Under the pieces are notes generated by a model, which had not been told where the DNA came from, searched no databases, and saw only the letters and a list, made by a program, of their open reading frames with translations. From NCBI RefSeq assembly GCF_029714325.1, contig NZ_CP121666.1, forward strand, positions 8,852,501 through 8,916,500: 64,000 nt of DNA, in the 5' to 3' direction. The position numbers were made by a program, and so were the translations under genes. Below are positions 17,912 through 26,679 of the stretch, in pieces. Source of the DNA: Bradyrhizobium sp. CB1717 (GTDB taxonomy: Bacteria; Pseudomonadota; Alphaproteobacteria; Rhizobiales; Xanthobacteraceae). The stretch's first letter is position 1, and every line of letters starts with the position of its first letter.

Positions 17912-20560
17912 CTATCCCATCGCCTCTTTGACGAGCTCGTCGGCGGCTTCCGCCAAAAGCTCGTCTGCAGCTTCGCCATAAACTGACTCGCGGCCGATTT
18001 CCAGCATCACGGGCACGGCGAGCGGGGAGACGTGGTCGAGTTCCCGGTGGGTGATGCGACCCTGGATGCGGGCGAGCATATCCCCCAGGCGGCGCAGATC
18101 GAGCAGGCCGGTGGCGGCATCGGCGCGCGCCGCGCGCAGCAGGACGTGATCGGCCTGGTGCTTGCGCAGCACGTCATAGACGAGGTCGGTCGAGAACAGC
18201 ACCTGGCGGCGGCTCTTCTCCTCGCCGGTATGGCGGCGCGCGATCAGGCCGGAGATGATCGCGCAGTTGCGGAAGGTGCGCTTCATCAGCGCGGATTCGG
18301 CGAGCCAGGCTTCGAGATCGTCGCCGAGCATGTCAGGGTCGAACAGCGCGTTGAGATCGATCCGGCCCTCGCGGATCATGAAGGAGAGATCACCGAGTCC
18401 CCAGATCGCCACCGCATATTCGTTGGCGACGAAGCCGAGCGGCCGGGCGCGCATCCGCTCCAGGCGTCGCGTCAGCAGCATGCCGAGCGTCTGGTGCGCG
18501 AGACGACCCTCGAAGGGATAGCAGACCAGATAATGCTTGTTGGCGCGCGGAAAGCTCTCGACGAGAAGCTCGCGCACCGCGGGCACGCGCGAGACGTCCT
18601 TCTGCAGCGACAACCAGTCGCGCACCTGCTCCGGCAAGCCGCCCCAGGCGCGGCCGTCGTCGAGCAGGCGGCGCACGCGCTCGGCGAGATAGGTCGAGAG
18701 CGGAAACTTGCCGCCCATGTAGGACGGTACTTTCGGATCCTTGTCATGCGCGCGGGAGACATAGACCTGGTCCTCGACCAGGGTCTCGTAGCGCACCACC
18801 TCGCCGCTGAACACGAAGGTGTCGCCTGGGCTGAGGCCCTCGATGAAGGCCTCCTCGATCTCGCCGAGCAGCCGGCCGCCGCGCGCGATCACGCCGGTCG
18901 ATCCGCCTGCTTTTCCCGCACCGCCGCCGCGCGAGCGCACCAGGCGAACCTTGAGCATGTCGTCCTCGACAATGGTGCCGACATTCATCCGGTAGCTCTG
19001 CCGCACTTTTGGATTGGCGACGCGCCAGCGCCCCTCCTTGTCCTGCTTGATGCGGGCGAAACGCTCGTAGGTCTTGAGCGCATAGCCGCCGGAGGCGACG
19101 AAATCGACGACGTCGTCGAAATCCTGCCGCGAGAGGTTTGCGTAGGGCGCGGCGGTGCGCACCTCCTTGTAGAGCTCATCGCTGAAGAACGGCTCGCCGC
19201 AGGCGCAGCCGAGCACGTGCTGGGCGAGCACGTCGAGCGCGCCGGTGCGCAAAGGCGGTGTGTCCTGCGCATTCTCGGCGATGGCGTCGATGGCGACGCG
19301 GCATTCCAGCACCTCGAAGCGGTTGGCCGGCACCAGCACCGCGCGCGAGGCCTCGTCGAGGCGGTGATTGGCGCGGCCGATGCGCTGCATCAGGCGCGAG
19401 GAGCCCTTGGGCGCGCCGATATTGACCACGAGATCGACGTCGCCCCAGTCGACGCCGAGGTCGAGCGAGGAGGTGCAGACCACCCCGCGCAGGCGCCCCG
19501 CCGACATCGCGTCCTCGACCTTGCGGCGCTGCGCGACGTCGAGCGAGCCGTGATGCAGCGCAATCGCAAGGCCGTCATCGTTCATGCTCCAGAGATTCTG
19601 GAACAGCATCTCGGCCTGGCTGCGGGTGTTGACGAAGACCAGCGTGGTCCTGTTCGCCTTGATCAACTCGTAGATCTCGGGGAGCGCATGGCGCGCGCTG
19701 TGGCCGGCCCAGGGCAACCGCTCGCGCGTGTCCAGCATTTCGACCTCTGGCGGCGCGGCGCCGCCGGCGACGACGATGTCGGCGGCGGCTTGCCTGCCTT
19801 CGGGCTGCGGCACCAGGACGCGCGCGAGTTGCTCCGGCTCGGCCACCGTCGCCGACAGGCCGATCGCGCGCATCTGCGGCGCGAGGCGCCACAAGCGAGC
19901 GAGCCCCAGCGAGAGCAGATCGCCGCGTTTCGACGTGACCAGTGCGTGCAGCTCGTCGAGCACGATGCGCTTCAAGGAGGAGAACAGGAACGGGGCATCG
20001 TCGGAGGACAGCAGCAGCGCGAGCTGCTCCGGCGTCGTCAGCAGGACGTCGGGCGGATAGCGCCGCTGGCGCTGGCGCCGCGACACCGGCGTGTCGCCGG
20101 TGCGGGTCTCGATCTTGATCGGCAGGCCCATCTCGGCAACGGGGCGCTCGAGGTTGCGCGCGATGTCGACGGCGAGCGCCTTCAGCGGCGAGATGTAGAG
20201 GGTGTGCAGGCCGCCGGCGCGCTGCAGGCTGCGGCCGGTGGAGACGAGATTTTGCTTGGCGCCGGCGTTGCGTTCGGCCGGCTGTGTCGACAACTCGACC
20301 AGCGTCGGCAGAAACCCGGCCAGCGTCTTGCCGGCGCCGGTCGGCGCGATCAGCAGGGCGCTAGCGTCCTCGCGCGCCTTCTCCAGCAGCGCCAATTGAT
20401 GCTCACGCGGCGCCCAGCCGCGCGCCGCGAACCACGCGTTGAAGCGGTCGGGCAGCAGCGTGGCCGGCTCGGCCGGGATTTTGAGGATGCGGGGCGGCAC
20501 GGCATAAGAGGTAAGCCGTGGGGGTGGGTTCGTCGAGGGGGTGGGAGCCACGACGAGCAA
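17912..20560 (-). CDS. Ligase-associated DEXH-box helicase (Lhr-type)
   Basis: Superfamily 2 helicase of about 882 aa, the Lhr-Core type that unwinds DNA 3'-5' and is encoded with an ATP-dependent ligase. Motif I is APTGAGKT at 72-79, motif II DELH at 202-205, motif III LSATV, and motif VI near RIGRANHR; the C-terminal half carries the winged-helix and Lhr-specific domain. Start is uncertain: the frame opens with TTG at 20560, a GTG lies three codons in, and there is no ATG before the conserved part. The apparent ribosome site (GGGAGAC) lies in a palindromic repeat at 20563-20716. It is likely transcribed with pdeM. Confidence 0.93.
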   Translation of the reverse strand: MLVVAPTPSTNPPPRLTSYAVPPRILKIPAEPATLLPDRFNAWFAARGWAPREHQLALLEKAREDASALLIAPTGAGKTLAGFLPTLVELSTQPAERNAGAKQNLVSTGRSLQRAGGLHTLYISPLKALAVDIARNLERPVAEMGLPIKIETRTGDTPVSRRQRQRRYPPDVLLTTPEQLALLLSSDDAPFLFSSLKRIVLDELHALVTSKRGDLLSLGLARLWRLAPQMRAIGLSATVAEPEQLARVLVPQPEGRQAAADIVVAGGAAPPEVEMLDTRERLPWAGHSARHALPEIYELIKANRTTLVFVNTRSQAEMLFQNLWSMNDDGLAIALHHGSLDVAQRRKVEDAMSAGRLRGVVCTSSLDLGVDWGDVDLVVNIGAPKGSSRLMQRIGRANHRLDEASRAVLVPANRFEVLECRVAIDAIAENAQDTPPLRTGALDVLAQHVLGCACGEPFFSDELYKEVRTAAPYANLSRQDFDDVVDFVASGGYALKTYERFARIKQDKEGRWRVANPKVRQSYRMNVGTIVEDDMLKVRLVRSRGGGAGKAGGSTGVIARGGRLLGEIEEAFIEGLSPGDTFVFSGEVVRYETLVEDQVYVSRAHDKDPKVPSYMGGKFPLSTYLAERVRRLLDDGRAWGGLPEQVRDWLSLQKDVSRVPAVRELLVESFPRANKHYLVCYPFEGRLAHQTLGMLLTRRLERMRARPLGFVANEYAVAIWGLGDLSFMIREGRIDLNALFDPDMLGDDLEAWLAESALMKRTFRNCAIISGLIARRHTGEEKSRRQVLFSTDLVYDVLRKHQADHVLLRAARADAATGLLDLRRLGDMLARIQGRITHRELDHVSPLAVPVMLEIGRESVYGEAADELLAEAADELVKEAMG

Positions 20561-20562
20561 GG

Positions 20563-20716
20563 TGTCTCCCTCTCCCCTTGTGGTGGGAGAGGGTGGATCG
20601 CCGCGAAGCGGCGAGACGGGTGAGGGGTATCTATCCTCGCTAACAGTCTCACATGTGGAAACAACCCCTCATCCGGCGCTTCGCGCCACCTTCTCCCACA
20701 AGGGGAGAAGGGAAGA
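20563..20716. repeat. Intergenic palindromic repeat, family E
   Basis: Long inverted repeat whose outer arms are TCTCCCTCTCCCCTTGTGG and the complementary CCCACAAGGGGAGAAGGGA, with an inner GGTGAGGGGT/ACCCCTCATC pair. It fills the gap between the ABC binding-protein gene stop and the helicase start, and overlaps the helicase translation start region. Confidence 0.9.
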
Positions 20717-20719
20717 AAA

Positions 20720-21949
20720 TCACTCCGACATCGGCTTGTCGGAGATGTCCCAGTCCTTGCCGGTGAAGGTGGAGATGAAGAGCGTCTTCATCGGCGTGTA
20801 GTCTTCGGGCGTGTAGCTGTAGGTGACGCCGTCGAGGAAGTAGGGCGAGTGGAAGCCGGCGAGCGTGGAGGCCTGCTTCAGCACATTTGCGCGGGTGAGG
20901 TCGTCGCCGCAGCGGCGCAGGATCTCGCCCATGGTCACGGCCTGGCCGTAACCGGCGAAGGCGATGGTGTTGTCGGGGTCGATGGCCGGCGTGTACTTCT
21001 TGCGCAGCTCCTCGAACGCCATCACGTCGGGGTCCTTCTCCCATTTGGGCAGGCCGACCTCCTTGTTGTAGCGGATGGCGACGATGCCGGTGGCGTTTTC
21101 CAGGCCCGCGGCATTGAGGATCGAGCGACCCGTGGAGCCTGCGGACAGAAGTTGCAGCGGCTTCCAGCCGAGCTCGGCGACCTTCCGGATCGACTGCGAC
21201 GAGGCCTTGCCGGTCGAGATGTTGTAGAAGACGTCCGCGCCCGACTTGGAGAGATTGATGAGCTGGGAATCGACGGTCGGCTCGGTCAGATCGTAGGTCT
21301 GCTCCATGATCACCTGCGCCGTGCCGCCGGCGTCCGCCAGCACCTTCTTGAACGGCCCGAGGAAGTCGCGGCCGAAATCGTCGTTCTGGTAGAGGATGCC
21401 GATCTTGGCATTCGGCTTCACGCTGACGACGTGCCGCGCCAGGATGCGTGCCTCGGTCGGATAGAGCGGCAGGCCCGCCATGGTCCATTTGAACTCTTTC
21501 GGGTTGTTCCACTTCGACGCGCCGGTGTTGAGCAGCAGCTGCGGCACGCCCTTCGAGTTCAGGTATTTGTGCACGGCGGTCTGCGGCGCGGTGCCGAGCG
21601 AGCCGTACAGCGCGAGAACTTCCTCCTGCTCGACCAGGCGCCGCGTCGCCTCGACGCATTTCGGCGCGCTGTAGGCATCGTCCATGGTGAGGAACTTGAC
21701 CTTGCGTCCGTTGATGCCGCCCTTCTCGTTCAGCATCTGGAAATAGGCTTCGCCGACGCGCCCGAGCACGCCATAGAGCGAACCAGGGCCGGAATGCGGC
21801 ACGGTCTGCCCGATCTTGATCTCGGTGTCGCTGGCGCCCGCATCGTATTTCTTCTCCGCGGCCCAGACGTAAGGCGCGGGCAACGTCGATGCGGCGATGG
21901 TGGCGAGCGCGGCGGCGCTGAAGTCGCGCCGCGATGGATTCTTGGTCAT
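20720..21949 (-). CDS. Branched-chain amino acid-type ABC transporter substrate-binding protein
   Basis: A 409-aa periplasmic type I binding protein (LivJ-like). It begins with a twin-arginine signal (SRRDFSAAALATIAASTLPA, then AWAAE-type cleavage near residue 30). The mature part has TEIKIGQTVPHSGPGSLYG, ILYQNDDFGRDFLGPFKK and DYTPMKTLFISTFTGKDW. The ATG at 21949 has GGGAGA upstream; a longer frame to 22069 is rejected. No permease or ATPase is adjacent, so it is an orphan binding protein for an amino acid, amide or aromatic ligand. It interrupts the repair gene set. Confidence 0.9.
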   Translation of the reverse strand: MTKNPSRRDFSAAALATIAASTLPAPYVWAAEKKYDAGASDTEIKIGQTVPHSGPGSLYGVLGRVGEAYFQMLNEKGGINGRKVKFLTMDDAYSAPKCVEATRRLVEQEEVLALYGSLGTAPQTAVHKYLNSKGVPQLLLNTGASKWNNPKEFKWTMAGLPLYPTEARILARHVVSVKPNAKIGILYQNDDFGRDFLGPFKKVLADAGGTAQVIMEQTYDLTEPTVDSQLINLSKSGADVFYNISTGKASSQSIRKVAELGWKPLQLLSAGSTGRSILNAAGLENATGIVAIRYNKEVGLPKWEKDPDVMAFEELRKKYTPAIDPDNTIAFAGYGQAVTMGEILRRCGDDLTRANVLKQASTLAGFHSPYFLDGVTYSYTPEDYTPMKTLFISTFTGKDWDISDKPMSE

Positions 21950-22065
21950 TGTTGTTTTCTCCCTGATGCGCGCATTGTGCTGGCAGGGCTGCGCAGCTCG
22001 CAAGTAGGAAGTTTGTTGCTTTGCGACGCAATGACACCCAGATTGCAGTGAATTAGCGCCTAGAC

Positions 22066-22992
22066 TCAAGTTTTCTCGGCGACGACGACGAGGCCGCGCA
22101 CCGGCTCGTTGTTCTCGTTGCGCGGCGAGGCCGGCTCGAGCGTCAGCAGCTTCAGCCCGGCTCTCGCGATGGCACCGCGCACATATTCCGCCGAGTGGGC
22201 ATAGCGCAGGCCTTCGCCGAGCACGATGCCATCGCCCGCATGCGTCTCCAGCGTGAAGGCGAGCACGCCGCCGGATACGAGCACGCGCCTGGCTTCGGTC
22301 AGCACCGGCGCGAGATCGGAGAGATAGACGAACGCGTCCGCGGCAACGACGAGGTTCGCGCTCGCATCGCTCTTACCGCGCAGGCCCTCGATCATGTCGG
22401 CAACTTCGAGCTCGGCGTAAAGGCCGGTGGCGCGCGCTTCCTTGATCATGCCGGGCGACAGATCAATGCCGATGAAATGATCAACCTGCTTGGCGAAGGC
22501 GGCGGCTGCAAGCCCGGTGCCGCAACCGAGATCGATGGTGCGCTTGAAGAAGGCCGGCTTCTTGCCGGCGACGCGCGCGGCCAGCACCGCCTTGAAGATC
22601 AGCGCAGGGGCGCGATAGCCGAGATCGTTGATCAGCGCATGCTCGAAGCGCGGCGCATATTGATCGAACAGCGCCTGCACATAGGCCTTGGGCATCTCCG
22701 CAACCTGCGCATCGCCGAGCCGCATCAGATGCAGGCCGGCGCCGTGCTGATCCCCAGGATCGGAGTCGCGCGCCTTGCGAAAGGCGGCGATCGCCTTGTC
22801 GCGCTCGCCGAGCTGCTGGCGGATTTCGCCGAGCGTGAACCAGGCCGAGGTGAAGTTTGGCGCAAGCTCGATCGCCTGCTCCAGCAGATCGGCGGCGGCG
22901 GGCAGATCGCCCTTGAGCTGGAGGTCGCGGGCGAACTCGAAACGGCGGTCGGCCATGAGATCGCCGGAGGTCAGGAACAGGCGGAGCGGCAT
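22066..22992 (-). CDS. TPR-containing class I SAM-dependent methyltransferase
   Basis: A 308-aa protein. Residues 15-100 hold TPR-like helices (LLEQAIELAPNFTSAWFTLG, AIAAFRKARDSDPGD), and residues 155-290 hold a Rossmann methyltransferase with motif I TIDLGCGTGLAAAAF, then FIGIDLSPGMIKEA and a post-motif region LVVAADAFVYLSDL. This resembles proteins annotated as TPR methyltransferases of small molecules or proteins. Start is taken as the ATG at 22992; an ATG at 23013 lies in a palindromic repeat. The gene stands between repair genes and its link to them is unknown. Confidence 0.86.
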   Translation of the reverse strand: MPLRLFLTSGDLMADRRFEFARDLQLKGDLPAAADLLEQAIELAPNFTSAWFTLGEIRQQLGERDKAIAAFRKARDSDPGDQHGAGLHLMRLGDAQVAEMPKAYVQALFDQYAPRFEHALINDLGYRAPALIFKAVLAARVAGKKPAFFKRTIDLGCGTGLAAAAFAKQVDHFIGIDLSPGMIKEARATGLYAELEVADMIEGLRGKSDASANLVVAADAFVYLSDLAPVLTEARRVLVSGGVLAFTLETHAGDGIVLGEGLRYAHSAEYVRGAIARAGLKLLTLEPASPRNENNEPVRGLVVVAEKT

Positions 22993-23009
22993 TGAGGAAC
23001 CAACACTCG

Positions 23010-23093
23010 TCATTGCCGGGCCTGACCCGGCAATCCATCAAAAAAGGAACTGTTTAGGGCGATGGATGCGCGGGTCAAGCCCGCGCATGACGG
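23010..23093. repeat. Intergenic palindromic repeat, family F
   Basis: Nested hairpins: CATTGCCGGG...CCCGGCAATCCATC, an AT-rich loop, then GATGGATGCGCGGGTC...GACCCGCGC-type arm ending CGCATGACGGG. It lies in the divergent gap between the methyltransferase and the exonuclease. Confidence 0.82.
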
Positions 23094-23119
23094 GTGAATA
23101 TCGGGACACCGCTGCCTAT

Positions 23120-24166
23120 ATGACGTCCATGCGCCCGCAAGACATCCTGCTGCCAGCTGCTGCCGGCCTGTGCTGCAAGCCCGGCGGCTTCCATATCGAC
23201 CCTGTCCGCCCGGTGGAGCGGGCCGTGATCACCCACGGCCATTCCGACCATGCCCGTGCCGGCCATGGCGCGGTGCTGGCGACGCAGGAAACGCTCGATA
23301 TGATGCGACTGCGCTATGGCGAGAATTTTGCCGGCTCGACGCAAGTCATCCGCTATGGCGAGGAGATCCGGCTCGGCGACGTCCGCGTGAAATTCCATCC
23401 GGCCGGCCATGTGCTGGGCTCGGCGCAGATCGCGGTGACGTGCAAGGACACCTGCATCGTCGCCTCCGGCGACTACAAGGATGCGGCCGACCCGACCTGC
23501 ACGCCGTTCGAGCTGGTGCCATGCGACGTCTTCATCACCGAGGCGACATTCGGCCTGCCGGTGTTCCGGCATGGCGATGCGGCCGACGAGGTCAAGAAGC
23601 TGCTCGCCTCCGTCGCGCTGTTTCCGGAACGCGCGCACCTCGTCGGCGCCTATTCGCTCGGCAAGGCGCAGCGCGTCATCGCGCTGCTGCGGCGGGCCGG
23701 CTATGACGCGCCGATCTATCTGCATGGCGCGATGGAGAAGATCACATCCTACTACCAGAGCCGCGGGATCGAACTCGGCGAGCTCAGGCCGGCGGCCGGC
23801 ATGAAGAAGGCGGCGCTGGCCGGCACCATCACGCTGGCACCACCGTCGGCCACGTCGGATATCTGGGCTCGGCGCTTTCCCGACCCGGTCACCGCCTTCG
23901 CCTCGGGCTGGATGCGCGTGCGCGCCCGGGCGCGGCAGGGCGGCGTCGAATTGCCTTTGGTGATCTCCGACCACGCCGACTGGGATGGTCTCACGGCGAC
24001 CATCAAGGCGACCGGCGCCGGCGAGATCTGGGTCACCCACGGCCAGGAGGATGCGCTGGTGCATTGGTGCCGGAGCAAGGGCCTGAAGGCGCAGCCGCTC
24101 GATCTCGTCGGCTATGGCGACGAGGAGGAGAGCGAGACGCCTGACGCCGGCGAGACTGAGGCATGA
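23120..24166 (+). CDS. Ligase-associated MBL-fold DNA exonuclease
   Basis: A 348-aa metallo-beta-lactamase/beta-CASP nuclease of the Exo type paired with ATP-dependent ligases. The metal motif THGHSDHARAG is at residues 38-48; later blocks are KFHPAGHVLGSAQ, VASGDYKDAAD, FGLPVFRH and the C-terminal ISDHADW plus WVTHGQED. Its ATG at 23120 (or 23129) has no strong ribosome site. The stop overlaps the ligase start by 4 bp (ATGA), so the two are translationally coupled. With the Lhr helicase and PdeM it forms the known four-gene DNA-repair set, here in two separate blocks. Confidence 0.92.
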   Translation: MTSMRPQDILLPAAAGLCCKPGGFHIDPVRPVERAVITHGHSDHARAGHGAVLATQETLDMMRLRYGENFAGSTQVIRYGEEIRLGDVRVKFHPAGHVLGSAQIAVTCKDTCIVASGDYKDAADPTCTPFELVPCDVFITEATFGLPVFRHGDAADEVKKLLASVALFPERAHLVGAYSLGKAQRVIALLRRAGYDAPIYLHGAMEKITSYYQSRGIELGELRPAAGMKKAALAGTITLAPPSATSDIWARRFPDPVTAFASGWMRVRARARQGGVELPLVISDHADWDGLTATIKATGAGEIWVTHGQEDALVHWCRSKGLKAQPLDLVGYGDEEESETPDAGETEA

Positions 24167-26040
24167 ACCGCTTCGCCGAACTGCTCGACCGCCTCGCCTA
24201 CGAGCCCGGCCGCAACAACAAGCTGCGGCTGATCACCGGCTATTTCCGCGAGGTCGGCGATCCCGACCGCGGCTATGCACTGGCGGCGCTGACCGGCGCG
24301 CTCAGCTTCAAGCACGCAAAGCCCGCGCTGATCCGGGATTTGATTGCGTCGCGCACGGATGAGGTGCTGTTCGGGTTGAGCTACGACTATGTCGGCGACC
24401 TCTCGGAGACGGTCGCGCTGATGTGGCCGAAGAGAGCCGTCAACGACGACCAGTCTTTCCTGGGCCACCCCTCTCCCCCGCCCTCCCCCGCAAGGGGGGA
24501 GGGAGCGCGGTTGCGTGCGCGGCGACAGACGGGCTCAACGACTGATGGTGAGCCAGCACGTGATGGACGCACCACTCTCACCGTTCCCTCCCCCCCTGCG
24601 GGGGAGGGGCAGGGAGGGGGGTACTCCGGGCGAGATGGCAATGAGTCCCTTCATCCACCTCGCCACAACAACCCACCTCCCCCTACCCTCACCGAAGTCG
24701 TCACAACTCTCCGCACCCTCGGCAAGACCGAGTTGCCGAAGCAGCTCGAACGCTGGCTCGACGAGCTCGACGAGACCGGCCGCTGGGCCCTCCTGAAGCT
24801 CGTCACCGGTGCGCTGCGGATCGGCATCTCCGCGCGCCTCGCCAAGACTGCGGCCGCTACGCTCGGCGACAAGGATCCGCACGAGATCGAGCTGATCTGG
24901 CCGGGACTCAGCCCACCTTATCTCGACCTGTTCGCCTGGCTGGAAGGCCGCGGCGAAAAGCCTGTCAATCGCGATCCCGCGCCGTTCCGGCCCGTGATGC
25001 TCGCGCATGCAATCGAGGATGCGGATTTCGCCGCGCTCGATCCCGCCGACTACATCGCCGAATGGAAATGGGACGGCATCCGCGTGCAGGCGGTCGCCGG
25101 CCGCGACGAGCGCGGGCAGATCGCGGCGCGACTCTATTCGCGCACCGGCGAGGACATCACCGGCAGCTTTCCGGATCTCGTGCCCTCGCTGCGCCTGCCC
25201 GGCGCGATCGACGGCGAGCTGCTGATCCTGCGCGAAGGCCGCGTGCAGAGTTTCAACGTCCTGCAGCAACGACTCAACCGCAAGGTCGTCTCGCCCAAGC
25301 TGATCAAGGAGTTTCCGATTCACCTGCGCGCCTACGATCTGCTCGGCGACGACGAGAATGATCTGCGCGAGCTGCCGTTCGCGGAGCGGCGCGAGCGGCT
25401 GGAGACATTCGTCAGGAAGCTTAGCGATCCCCGCATCGATCTGTCGCCCACCGTTCCCTTCGCGAGCTGGGAGGCGCTGACCGCGGCGCGCGCCGATCCC
25501 GCGAGCGCAGGCGCCGGAGAGGATGCTGACGCTGTCGAAGGCGTGATGCTGAAGCGGCGCGATGCACCTTATCTGCCGGGGCGGCCGAAGGGGCAGTGGT
25601 GGAAGTGGAAGCGCGATCCGCACATCATCGATGCCGTGCTGATGTATGCGCAGCGCGGCCATGGCAAGCGCTCGTCCTATTATTCCGACTACACCTTTGG
25701 CGTCTGGACCAAAGGCGCTGATGGCGACGAGCTGGTGCCGGTGGGAAAAGCCTATTTCGGCTTCACCGACGAGGAGCTCTTGCAGATCGACCGCTTCGTC
25801 CGCCGCAACACCACCGAAAAATTCGGTCCCGTGCGCCACGTCGTGCACGAGGGCGACAAGGGGCTGGTGCTGGAGGTCGCCTTCGAAGGCCTGCAGCGCT
25901 CGCCGCGGCACAAATCCGGCATCGCCATGCGCTTTCCCCGCATCAGCCGCCTGCGCTGGGACAAGCCGCCGCGGGAGGCCGACCGGCTGGAGACGCTGGA
26001 GAGGATGTTGAAAGCGGAGCCGGCGGAGATTGAGGTGTAA
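24163..26040 (+). CDS. ATP-dependent DNA ligase with in-frame palindromic-repeat insertion
   Basis: Seals nicks with ATP. The adenylation lysine is Lys302 in AEWKWDGIRVQ; motif III-like AIDGELLIL, motif IV EGVMLKRRDAPY and motif V KWKRDPHIIDAVL follow, then an OB domain. The N-terminal DNA-binding domain (1-95) is broken by a Pro/Gly/Arg-rich stretch at about residues 100-172 (HPSPPPSPARGEG, VPSPPAGEGQGGG) before it resumes at LTEVVTTLRTLGK. That stretch is translated from a family D palindromic repeat found elsewhere in intergenic DNA, so the protein (625 aa) is 60-75 aa longer than expected. The frame stays open and the core motifs are intact, so activity is probably kept. Confidence 0.93.
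   Translation: MNRFAELLDRLAYEPGRNNKLRLITGYFREVGDPDRGYALAALTGALSFKHAKPALIRDLIASRTDEVLFGLSYDYVGDLSETVALMWPKRAVNDDQSFLGHPSPPPSPARGEGARLRARRQTGSTTDGEPARDGRTTLTVPSPPAGEGQGGGYSGRDGNESLHPPRHNNPPPPTLTEVVTTLRTLGKTELPKQLERWLDELDETGRWALLKLVTGALRIGISARLAKTAAATLGDKDPHEIELIWPGLSPPYLDLFAWLEGRGEKPVNRDPAPFRPVMLAHAIEDADFAALDPADYIAEWKWDGIRVQAVAGRDERGQIAARLYSRTGEDITGSFPDLVPSLRLPGAIDGELLILREGRVQSFNVLQQRLNRKVVSPKLIKEFPIHLRAYDLLGDDENDLRELPFAERRERLETFVRKLSDPRIDLSPTVPFASWEALTAARADPASAGAGEDADAVEGVMLKRRDAPYLPGRPKGQWWKWKRDPHIIDAVLMYAQRGHGKRSSYYSDYTFGVWTKGADGDELVPVGKAYFGFTDEELLQIDRFVRRNTTEKFGPVRHVVHEGDKGLVLEVAFEGLQRSPRHKSGIAMRFPRISRLRWDKPPREADRLETLERMLKAEPAEIEV
24465..24631. repeat. Family D palindromic repeat inside a coding sequence
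   Basis: Arms CCCTCTCCCCCGCCCTCCCC (from 24469) and GGGGGAGGGGCAGGGAGGGG (to about 24629) match the arms of the intergenic copy at 16991-17138 almost base for base. The internal 70 bp is unrelated. The copy preserves the ligase frame. Confidence 0.9.
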
Positions 26041-26046
26041 ACAGGC

Positions 26047-26220
26047 GCCCCCTCTCCCGCTTGCGGGAGAGGGCTGGGGAGAGGGTGTCTCCACATTGGG
26101 ACACTCCCCCAGAGGCGAGAGCCCTCACCCGCGCGCGGGACGATGCTTCGCATCGCCCGGGGCGCGACCTCTCCCGCATCCGCCTTCGCCAAGGCTTCGG
26201 CGGACATGAGCGGGAGAGTT
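26047..26220. repeat. Intergenic palindromic repeat, family E
   Basis: Compound repeat after the ligase: CCCCTCTCCCGCTTGCGGGA, GAGGGCTGGGGAGAGGGTGT, then the complementary CTCACCCGCGCGCGGGACG and CTCTCCCGCATCC. It fills most of the 306-bp gap before the DUF6460 gene. No gene is seen in that gap. Confidence 0.85.
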
Positions 26221-26346
26221 GCAGCCAGTCCGCGGCACGTGCTTGCCCGAATTAAACTCCGGTAACCCGATTGACGCCCCGCCACGGGTTCCCCATGTCC
26301 CCCGCCGTGCCCTATAATGGGGTCGAATCCGCCCGAGGAGTTTGCG

Positions 26347-26652
26347 ATGGTCCAAGACGTCAGAGATTTGCCGGCCGGCCGCAGCGACGGCCTGAACCGC
26401 TTTCTCGGCGGCTCGCCGCTGGCGGTCGCGTTTCGCCTGGTCCTGCTGTCGATCCTGGTCGGCGTCGTGCTCGCCGCGATCGGCTTCGATCCCTGGAATA
26501 TCATCTACAGCATTCGCCTGTTGTTCCAGCGTCTGTGGGATCTCGGCTTCGATACCATCAACTGGCTGTGGCGCTACTTCCTGCTCGGCGCGGTCATCGT
26601 GATCCCGATCTGGCTGCTCTCGCGCGTGTTCGGCGCGCCGCGCGGCCGGTAA
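26347..26652 (+). CDS. DUF6460-like small integral membrane protein
   Basis: A 101-aa protein with two hydrophobic helices (about residues 27-48, AFRLVLLSILVGVVLAAIGF; and 76-96, YFLLGAVIVIPIWLLSRVFG) separated by an amphipathic segment FDPWNIIYSIRLLFQRLWD. The ATG at 26347 follows GAGGAG. The sequence resembles a small rhizobial family annotated as DUF6460; no function is known. It leads a plus-strand run with an MBL hydrolase 27 bp downstream. Confidence 0.78.
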   Translation: MVQDVRDLPAGRSDGLNRFLGGSPLAVAFRLVLLSILVGVVLAAIGFDPWNIIYSIRLLFQRLWDLGFDTINWLWRYFLLGAVIVIPIWLLSRVFGAPRGR

Positions 26653-26679
26653 GGATATGATTCGGGGAGTGCGCAGCCG

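Noticed and set aside
18032..20623. 863-aa open frame on the plus strand across the helicase gene
   Set aside because: It is exactly antisense to the Lhr-type helicase, is Arg/Ala/Glu-rich with no domain, and arises from GC-rich codon use in the real gene.
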